DNA of 6,050 nt from an uncultured Actinoplanes sp. (GTDB lineage: Bacteria; Actinomycetota; Actinomycetes; Mycobacteriales; Micromonosporaceae), in NCBI GenBank assembly GCA_934667465.1, contig CAKUMG010000395.1:1-6050 (forward strand). Reading direction: 5' to 3'. This document shows positions 1 to 4,965 of this stretch, piece after piece. The notes below the pieces were generated by a model. It was not told where the DNA came from, searched no databases, and saw only the letters and a program-made list of their open reading frames with translations. Each line of letters starts with the position of its first letter. Position 1 is the stretch's first letter. A program made the translations under genes and the position numbers.

Positions 1-486
1 GTCCAGGTGGTCACGGAGCAGCCACGCCAGCCGCCGGATGTCGCCGTCGCGGCCCTGCTCGATCGCCTGCGCGGCGACGGCGAGCAGCGCGTCGTGCTCG
101 GCGGTGAACCAGTCGCGCGCCGCGGCGTCGGTCACGACAGAGATCCACGCCCCGGCCGCCCCCGCCGCCGGCGGCTCGCGGTGCGGGTCGAGCCGGCGGG
201 CCGCGGCCACCCCGGTCGTCAGGTAGTGGTCGAGCAGCCGGGCCTCGAGATCCACGTCGCCGCTCTTGTTCCCGGCCAGGAGGGCGGCCTCCTGCGCGGA
301 GAGCCGCAGCGCCGCGGCGAGCTGCCGCACCGAGCTCGCCCGGGGCGCGGTGACCCTGTTCCGTTCCAGGTCGCGCACCATGCGGGTGCTGAGCCCGCTG
401 CGCAGCGCCAGCTGCTCCTGGGTCAGCCCCGCCCGCTGCCGATGCCCGAGAATCCGCTCGCCGACCGTGCTCTGCCCATGCGTCAT
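1..486 (-). CDS. XRE-family HTH transcriptional regulator with TPR-type C-terminal region (partial)
   Basis: The reading frame starts at ATG (complement of 484-486) and stays open for 162 codons to the left edge, so the C-terminus is missing. Residues 9-63 form an XRE/Cro-CI helix-turn-helix: GERILGHRQRAGLTQEQLA leads into the helices, followed by SGLSTRMVRDLER, the recognition region. Residues 80-162 resemble the segment that follows the NB-ARC ATPase in large actinobacterial HTH-NB-ARC-TPR (AfsR/SARP-like) regulators: a DHYLTTGVAAARRLDP helix, then WFTAEHDALLAVA and RRLAWLLRDHL, which look like the start of TPR repeats. Only a short linker separates HTH and TPR segment, so the ATPase is absent. 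It probably binds DNA as a cytoplasmic regulator; its target is unknown. The sequence upstream of the ATG is G-rich (GGGGGTGGGG) and could act as a weak ribosome binding site. It lies 159 bases beyond the nuclease gene on the same strand; co-transcription is possible but unproven. Confidence 0.85.
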   Translation of the reverse strand, partial: MTHGQSTVGERILGHRQRAGLTQEQLALRSGLSTRMVRDLERNRVTAPRASSVRQLAAALRLSAQEAALLAGNKSGDVDLEARLLDHYLTTGVAAARRLDPHREPPAAGAAGAWISVVTDAAARDWFTAEHDALLAVAAQAIEQGRDGDIRRLAWLLRDHLD

Positions 487-645
487 TGCGGCCCCACCCC
501 CGTGCGCGCCCCGGCCTGCCGCAGACCCTAGCGAACGAAGGTCATCAATGTTGCCCCCGTTTTCCCGCGCCGGGTCTTGTCGAGGTGCCGTGAGCCTCCC
601 TACCGCGCATACCCGCGGCCATAGTCGAGGGCTGCGCGCACGGCC
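487..645. other. Intergenic region between nuclease and HTH gene
   Basis: No gene is supported here. Read on the minus strand it holds the 3' flank of the nuclease gene and the 5' flank of the regulator. A small inverted repeat, CCGCG-6 nt-CGCGG (603-618), lies about 28 bases past the nuclease stop, but it has no T-run, so it is at most a weak hairpin. On the minus strand, TAGGGT (complement of about 524-529) resembles an actinobacterial -10 box for the regulator, but no matching -35 box stands at a normal distance. Confidence 0.3.
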
Positions 646-1710
646 TCACTGGATCCCGAAGGCCTGACAAACATGATCGATCGTCCGTTCGTCCCGTAGT
701 TTGCACACGGTCACCTGCGAGGCGAACAAGCCCTTCTGCCACACCGCATCGGCTAGCGGGCGGGTCTTGACCCACTCGACTGGCACCACCCACTCACCCA
801 TGTCCCCGTCGGCCGCCGCATGCTCTTTCATCCACGCGGGCACGTCGGGCTGCTCCAGCACAGAACTCCCGTCGACCATCACGGCGGCGAGAGGCTGAAG
901 AGCTCCCGTCACTACGCCGATCGCTACGTAGCCGGCGCTGCCGACGTACGCGAAGACCCGGTTGCCTTTGACCAGATTTCGTAAAGGCTTCGTGTAGACA
1001 GGACCGCCACCGGCCGACACAAACCCGTACTTCTCACACGTCGGCCAGCGGTTGTGTCGAGCCGTCGTACCAAGAATCACGTAGTAGTCCTGACCGTTCC
1101 AAGGACGCACCTTCGTGCCTTTACTACCTCGTTTCGCCTCGGTCTCCTCCGTCGGACGAAGCCAAGTCCGCGCCAGGTACTCGTGGGGCCCGTCTTTGAA
1201 GTGCCGGAAGAAGACCGCATTGAGGGGCACGTCGTACCGGCTCGCAAGGTACTCGACGATGCGATCCGACGCCGCGTCCAGCTCGGAGGCGACGATGGTC
1301 AGCTGCTGATCCGCATTGAACGCGTCGGGGATCGCCGCACTGAAATGGTCCGCGAACGCCTCGTCGAGGCTGCCCCCGATCTTGGCTGCGAAGATCTCCG
1401 CGGCGCCCGCGAGCGTGACATCCTGCGCCCAGGAGCCATAGTCCAGGATCTGAGCGACCACCTCTCGCGGGGTGCGGTCCCGTTTCACCTCAATGACGTG
1501 GATGCGGCCTTCGGCATCCACGCCGAGAACGTCGACGAAGCCGCCGTACTCCGTCGGCACCTGCCGGCCGAGGACCATGATGGGCAGACCGATGAGAGAC
1601 GGATCGTTCACGATCATGGTTTCGAGGCGTTCTTCGAAGTCCAACCGGCTGCTCTCCAACAGCTGCGGGCCCTCACTCGTCATCCGCCACATCGCCATCT
1701 CGACCGGCAT
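646..1710 (-). CDS. NucS/DUF91-like PD-(D/E)XK nuclease with C-terminal PUA/EVE-like domain
   Basis: This 354-residue protein is a predicted DNA endonuclease. Residues about 20-100 fit the NucS/DUF91 branch of the PD-(D/E)XK fold. Visible catalytic candidates are E27 in FEERLE, D60 in GGFVDVLGVD, E74 and K76 in VIEVKR, and a RecB-like QxxxY motif (Q87-Y91). The spacing D-x13-E-x-K-x10-Q-x3-Y matches what I recall for NucS, so the site looks intact. Residues about 203-270 form a second domain (PWNGQDYYVILG, KYGFVSAGGG, GNRVFAYVGSAGYVAIGVV) seen at the C-terminus of other DUF91-like proteins; it looks PUA/EVE-like, which is inference. True NucS proteins carry an N-terminal DNA-binding domain that is missing here, so this is not the mismatch-repair NucS. 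The ATG at 1710 has AAAGGG eight bases upstream; in-frame ATGs at codons 5, 7 and 10 are alternatives. Codons such as AAA, GAA, TTG, GAT and TAT are far commoner than in neighbouring genes, suggesting horizontal acquisition. A defence role, such as restriction of modified phage DNA, is plausible but untested. Confidence 0.88.
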   Translation of the reverse strand: MPVEMAMWRMTSEGPQLLESSRLDFEERLETMIVNDPSLIGLPIMVLGRQVPTEYGGFVDVLGVDAEGRIHVIEVKRDRTPREVVAQILDYGSWAQDVTLAGAAEIFAAKIGGSLDEAFADHFSAAIPDAFNADQQLTIVASELDAASDRIVEYLASRYDVPLNAVFFRHFKDGPHEYLARTWLRPTEETEAKRGSKGTKVRPWNGQDYYVILGTTARHNRWPTCEKYGFVSAGGGPVYTKPLRNLVKGNRVFAYVGSAGYVAIGVVTGALQPLAAVMVDGSSVLEQPDVPAWMKEHAAADGDMGEWVVPVEWVKTRPLADAVWQKGLFASQVTVCKLRDERTIDHVCQAFGIQ

Positions 1711-1949
1711 CAGCCAAACCCTTTCGGTCGGTTCTCAGATCGATGGGTGAGGATCTCACGGCGACCGCGGAACAGATGGCCGGACTCGCCGTTCCGCATT
1801 TCCTTCCTTCTCGGCACAGCCCCGATCACGCTCCCGAACATCGGCGGATACCGGCATTGATCGCCCGTTGTCCCGGTCGCCCGCCTGTTCTGTTTCCGCT
1901 GATCGGCCTGGGAGTGACGAATCGACCCCCCGCCTGAGCTGGGCGAACG
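1711..1949. promoter_or_regulatory. Divergent intergenic region between nuclease and secreted dehydrogenase-like gene
   Basis: The two flanking genes are transcribed away from each other, so this 239-base stretch must hold both promoters unless one is transcribed from further away. It is less GC-rich than the flanking right-hand gene. A perfect short palindrome, GTGAG-GAT-CTCAC (1747-1759), sits 36 bases upstream of the nuclease ATG, where an operator could lie. No consensus -35/-10 pair is clear on either strand. Short open frames here have no codon bias or recognisable product. Confidence 0.4.
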
Positions 1950-2084
1950 GTGACCGGCCAGTTTCTGACAGGGGGTGCGGGCCACGGCGCGTGGTTGCGT
2001 AACCGAGTGCTCACTCGTCGCGTGTGGATTGCGGCCCTGGCCGTCCTCGTCAGCCCCTTGATCGTGGTGACTCCGGCGCGGGCC
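1950..2084 (+). other. Sec-type signal peptide of the secreted dehydrogenase-like protein
   Basis: Codons 1-45 encode a long n-region that includes RNRVLTRR, a hydrophobic stretch WIAALAVLVSPLIVV, and a TPARA|AV cleavage site after A45. No lipobox cysteine is present, so the protein should be released rather than lipid-anchored. No twin-arginine consensus is complete: RRVW lacks the usual FLK context. Confidence 0.75.
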
Positions 2085-4187
2085 GCGGTCACGCCCGTCG
2101 CGCTCGTGAACTTCCAGCCGGCCGGGGCGCCGGTGCCCGCCGGGTACACCGCGGACACCGGGGCCGCGTGGAGCGCCGCCCGCGGGTCCGGGTGGGTGGC
2201 GCGGGCGACGTCGGCGCCGCTCGACCTCACCCGCAACACCCGGGACCGCGGGCGTGGCACGGGCGACCCGCGGCTCGAGACGCTGATCCACCTGCAGTAC
2301 GGCGACACGGGCGGCACCAACGGGGTAGCGACAGCGGGGGCGTGGGAACATGCGCTGCCCGCAGGCACGTACCAGGTGACCGTCGCGACCGGGGACGCCG
2401 GGACCGCCACGGACAGCTCGCACTGGCTGAGCATCGAGGACCAGAACGCGGTCGCGGCGTTCGTGCCGGCCGCGGGCGCGCGGCATGCGACAGCCACGCG
2501 GACGGTCCGGGTCACCGACGGGCGGCTCACCCTCAGCCCGGCCGGGGGCACCAACACGAAGCTGCACTACGTGGACATCGCCCGCGTGACGGAGGCGGAG
2601 CCCTCCCCCGCCGTACGCACGAGCACGCCCGCGAACGGCGCCACCGGTGTCCCCGTGACGTCGAGCGTCGTGGAGGACCTGATCCTGCCCGGCGGGGGTG
2701 TCGACCCGGCCACGCTGAGCGCGTCGACAGTGACGCTGACCCGGGTGCGCGACGGCGCGCCGGTGGCCGCGAACGTGATCACGAGCGGCGGCGGGGACGT
2801 GGTGAACCTGTCGCCGGCTGCTGCCCTCGCGCCGCTGACCGCGTACCGGTTCAGCCTGTCCTCGGGGGTGCGCGACGTGCGCGGGCGCGCGTTCGAGCCG
2901 TACTCGATCGTCTTCACGACCGGAAACGCCCAGGGTCCCGGCGGCTCGGCGGCGTTCGACAAGGTCACCGGGGTCGCGACCGGCGTGTCCTTCACCACCG
3001 TCGTGAAGGGTCCCGACGGCTTCCTCTACGCGGGCAGCCTCGACGGCCGGATCTTCCGCTACCCGATCCGCGGCGACGGCACCCTCGGCACGGCGACGGT
3101 CATCTCCGCCGTACGGGACAACGCCGCCGCCCTCGGCCTGCCCGGCGCACCGGCCCGGACGATCATCGGAATGGCGTTCGACCCCGCGGGCGCGCTCTGG
3201 GTCACGGACAACTACGAGTTCGTGGGCCCGCTCAACGTGCCGGACTGGTCCGGGCGGATCGGCCGGCTCACCGGCGCGGCGCTCGGCACGTACACCCCGA
3301 TGATCGTCGGTCTGCCCCGGTCCGTGAAGGATCACGAGACCAACTCGCTGGCCTTCGGCCCCGACGGCGGACTGTACGTGTCGCAGGGCGCGAACAACGC
3401 GATGGGCGCGCCCGACGCGACCTGGGGCAACCGCGCCGAGTCGCTGCTGAGCGCCGCGGTGCTGCGGATCGACCCGGCCCGGCTCGGGGCGGCGCCGCTC
3501 GACGTGGGGGCCGGCTACAACCCGTACGCGGCCGGGGCTCCGGTGACGGTGTACGCGTCCGGCGTACGGAACGCCTTCGATCTCGTCTGGCACCGCAACG
3601 GCCACCTCTATGTCCCGACCAACGGCTCGGCGGCGGGCGGCAACGCCCCGGCGACCCCGTCCCCGCTGCCCGCCTCGTGCGCGCGGCGGGGCTTCACCGG
3701 ACCGGCGGTGCCCGCGCTGACCTCGGTGCCGACGTCCGAGACGGACTACGTGTTCGACGTGAAGCCGGGCCGCTACTACGGGCACCCGAACCCGTCGCGG
3801 TGCGAATGGGCGCTCGCGGGCGGCAACCCCACGGCGGCGGTGGACCCGTTCGAGGTGACCGCGTACCCGGTCGGCACGCCGCCGGACCCGTTCTTCGACC
3901 TGGCGGGCACGTACGACGCGGGGCTGCACGCGTCCGCGAACGGCACGATCGAGTACCGCGGCGGCAGGCTGGACGGCAAGCTGCTGGTGGTCCGCTACTC
4001 GGCGGGGCAGGACATCGTGACGTTCGACGTGGCCGCGGACGGGAGGCTGAGCAACCGCACCGCGGGCATCCCGGGGTTCACCGGGTTCAGCCAGCCGCTC
4101 GACGTCACCCAGGACGCCGCGACGGGCAACCTCTATGTGACCGAGCTGGGCGCGCGGCGGATCACGCTGCTCAAGCCCAGACCCTAA
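1950..4187 (+). CDS. Secreted multidomain protein: malectin-like domain, Ig-like (Big_5) domain, glucose/sorbosone dehydrogenase-like beta-propeller
   Basis: This 745-residue protein is predicted to be exported and to act outside the cell as a quinoprotein-type sugar dehydrogenase or a sugar-binding relative. Residues 17-45 form a signal peptide: basic RNRVLTRR, a hydrophobic core, then an AxA cleavage site (A43-R44-A45). Residues about 46-212 resemble the malectin-like carbohydrate-binding module of many actinobacterial exoproteins (LVNFQPAG, ALPAGTYQVTVATGD, GGTNTKLHYVDIARV). Residues about 220-325 are an Ig-like Big_5 domain (STPANGATGVPVTSSV through SIVFTTG). Residues about 334-745 are a propeller of the GSDH/sorbosone dehydrogenase type: DHETNSLAFGPDGGLYVSQG, where H462 aligns with the catalytic histidine of soluble glucose dehydrogenase, then GVRNAFDLVWHRNGHLYVPTNG (R540) and GRYYGHPNPSRCEW near the end. 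Enzymatic activity and PQQ use are family-based inference. The start is uncertain: GTG at 1950 has only a weak ribosome binding site, and TTG at 1995 or GTG at 2007 would give a shorter, more typical signal peptide. The TAA overlaps the stop of the convergent PilZ gene. Confidence 0.9.
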   Translation: MTGQFLTGGAGHGAWLRNRVLTRRVWIAALAVLVSPLIVVTPARAAVTPVALVNFQPAGAPVPAGYTADTGAAWSAARGSGWVARATSAPLDLTRNTRDRGRGTGDPRLETLIHLQYGDTGGTNGVATAGAWEHALPAGTYQVTVATGDAGTATDSSHWLSIEDQNAVAAFVPAAGARHATATRTVRVTDGRLTLSPAGGTNTKLHYVDIARVTEAEPSPAVRTSTPANGATGVPVTSSVVEDLILPGGGVDPATLSASTVTLTRVRDGAPVAANVITSGGGDVVNLSPAAALAPLTAYRFSLSSGVRDVRGRAFEPYSIVFTTGNAQGPGGSAAFDKVTGVATGVSFTTVVKGPDGFLYAGSLDGRIFRYPIRGDGTLGTATVISAVRDNAAALGLPGAPARTIIGMAFDPAGALWVTDNYEFVGPLNVPDWSGRIGRLTGAALGTYTPMIVGLPRSVKDHETNSLAFGPDGGLYVSQGANNAMGAPDATWGNRAESLLSAAVLRIDPARLGAAPLDVGAGYNPYAAGAPVTVYASGVRNAFDLVWHRNGHLYVPTNGSAAGGNAPATPSPLPASCARRGFTGPAVPALTSVPTSETDYVFDVKPGRYYGHPNPSRCEWALAGGNPTAAVDPFEVTAYPVGTPPDPFFDLAGTYDAGLHASANGTIEYRGGRLDGKLLVVRYSAGQDIVTFDVAADGRLSNRTAGIPGFTGFSQPLDVTQDAATGNLYVTELGARRITLLKPRP

Positions 4188-4771
4188 GGTGCCTCGCACA
4201 GTTTGCGGAGGGCCGCGGCGTCGGCGGGGTCGATCCACTCGTACGTGCCGCGGAGCTGGTCGGCGCGCTGGTCCACGGGGGTGACGGTGGCGGTCATGTC
4301 GCCCCAGGGCATGGTCACGTGCAGCAGGACACGCAAGACCCCGTCGGGGAGGTACGGGCCGTCGGCCCCCGTCGCGCGCAGCAGCAGCCCGGTGGTCGAC
4401 ACGTCCTCCACCTGGCCGTGGACCCGGACCAGCCGGCGCCCCGGCACGGAGTCGAGCTCGGCGGTGCCCGTGGCCGGATAGGCCCCGGGCCGCCGGGCGG
4501 CGCCGCGCCGCTGCACCACGTCCGTGGCGGGCTCGCCGGTCACGGTGAGCAGCCCGTCGCGCAGCTCCGCCTCGACCCAGGTGACCCCGGCGCTGCTGAC
4601 CAGCTCGAGGATCCCGAACCGCCGGGTGCCGGGCCCGTCCAGCCCGAGCACCGGCACGGGCGGCAGCTCCGCGACGAAGTCCGCCGCCACCTCGGCCAGC
4701 GAGATCAGCACGAGCGGCTGCTCACCGGGACAGCGCAGGGTGAGCGCACTGCCCGCCGGCACCGTGACCAT
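4184..4771 (-). CDS. PilZ-domain protein (predicted c-di-GMP receptor)
   Basis: This 195-residue cytoplasmic protein has two parts. Residues about 1-100 are a beta-rich N-terminal region similar in layout to YcgR/PilZN domains (MVTVPAGSALTLRC, then GLLTVTGEP). Residues about 108-190 are a PilZ domain. Both c-di-GMP-binding motifs are intact: RxxxR as R112-R-L-V-R116 and DxSxxG as D123-V-S-T-T-G128. Beta strands such as GLLLRAT and LRVLLHVTMPWG follow. No catalytic or membrane segment is seen, so it should act as a c-di-GMP sensor or adaptor; its partner cannot be told from the context. The ATG at 4771 follows a strong purine-rich ribosome binding site (GAGGGG five bases upstream), which supports this start. 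The TAG stop shares two bases with the TAA of the convergent secreted-protein gene. Confidence 0.9.
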   Translation of the reverse strand: MVTVPAGSALTLRCPGEQPLVLISLAEVAADFVAELPPVPVLGLDGPGTRRFGILELVSSAGVTWVEAELRDGLLTVTGEPATDVVQRRGAARRPGAYPATGTAELDSVPGRRLVRVHGQVEDVSTTGLLLRATGADGPYLPDGVLRVLLHVTMPWGDMTATVTPVDQRADQLRGTYEWIDPADAAALRKLCEAP

Positions 4772-4931
4772 GGTCCCCCCTCGTCGTCCCCTCCCCCGAC
4801 GTTCTCACGCCCGCACCGGCCGGGGCGGCGAATCCCGCGATCCGCACCCGGGCCCGTGCGCGGCTGTTCACGCGCCGTTCCGTCCGGTGTCGCACAGCGG
4901 CGGACGGGACCGGCTTGCATCGATACGACGG

Positions 4932-4946
4932 TGACGGTCGCCGTCA
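4932..4946. promoter_or_regulatory. Perfect inverted repeat TGACGG-TCG-CCGTCA upstream of a ribosome binding site
   Basis: Two 6-base arms separated by three bases end five bases before a GGAGG motif (4952-4956). The position fits an operator or a small mRNA hairpin controlling the downstream phytase-like gene. There is no second copy in the window to support a specific regulator, and short palindromes arise easily in DNA this GC-rich. Confidence 0.3.
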
Positions 4947-4951
4947 GTCGT

Positions 4952-4963
4952 GGAGGCATGGTG
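4952..4963 (+). promoter_or_regulatory. Strong ribosome binding site with ATG/GTG, out of frame with the gene that follows
   Basis: GGAGG (4952-4956) is followed by ATG at 4958-4960 and GTG at 4961-4963, with GTG at the better spacing. Both open MVRSRRSRRW, a basic run like the n-region of a signal peptide, but in a frame different from the phytase-like codons that begin at 4966. I read this as the original translation start of the secreted phytase-like gene, now separated from its coding frame. Confidence 0.45.
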
Positions 4964-4965
4964 AG

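Noticed and set aside
7..531. 174-codon plus-strand open frame opposite the HTH gene
   Set aside because: It is R/P-rich with no domains. The minus strand encodes a clear HTH.
564..574. CCCG-CGC-CGGG hairpin as a terminator
   Set aside because: The stem is only four pairs and no T-run follows on either strand.
603..618. CCGCG-6 nt-CGCGG hairpin as terminator of the nuclease gene
   Set aside because: The 5-bp stem has no T-run and is common by chance in this composition.
545..793. 82-codon minus-strand open frame overlapping the end of the nuclease gene
   Set aside because: It is out of frame with the nuclease, has no plausible start signal and resembles no known family.
1054..1860. 268-codon plus-strand open frame opposite the nuclease gene
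   Set aside because: The minus strand holds a coherent nuclease with catalytic motifs. The plus-strand translation has no domain and no ribosome binding site.
1821..1907. CCGATCA...TGATCGG inverted repeat as a mobile-element end
   Set aside because: Arms share only seven bases, lie about 70 bases apart, and no transposase or target duplication is present.
1743..1937. Possible 64-residue small gene in the divergent intergenic region
   Set aside because: It lacks a ribosome binding site, codon bias and a hydrophobic or conserved pattern, and it occupies the expected promoter region.
1710..4238. 842-codon minus-strand open frame antisense to the secreted dehydrogenase-like gene
   Set aside because: It is arginine-rich, low-complexity and lacks domains, as expected opposite a gene with G/C-rich third positions. 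The plus-strand gene has a signal peptide and clear domains.
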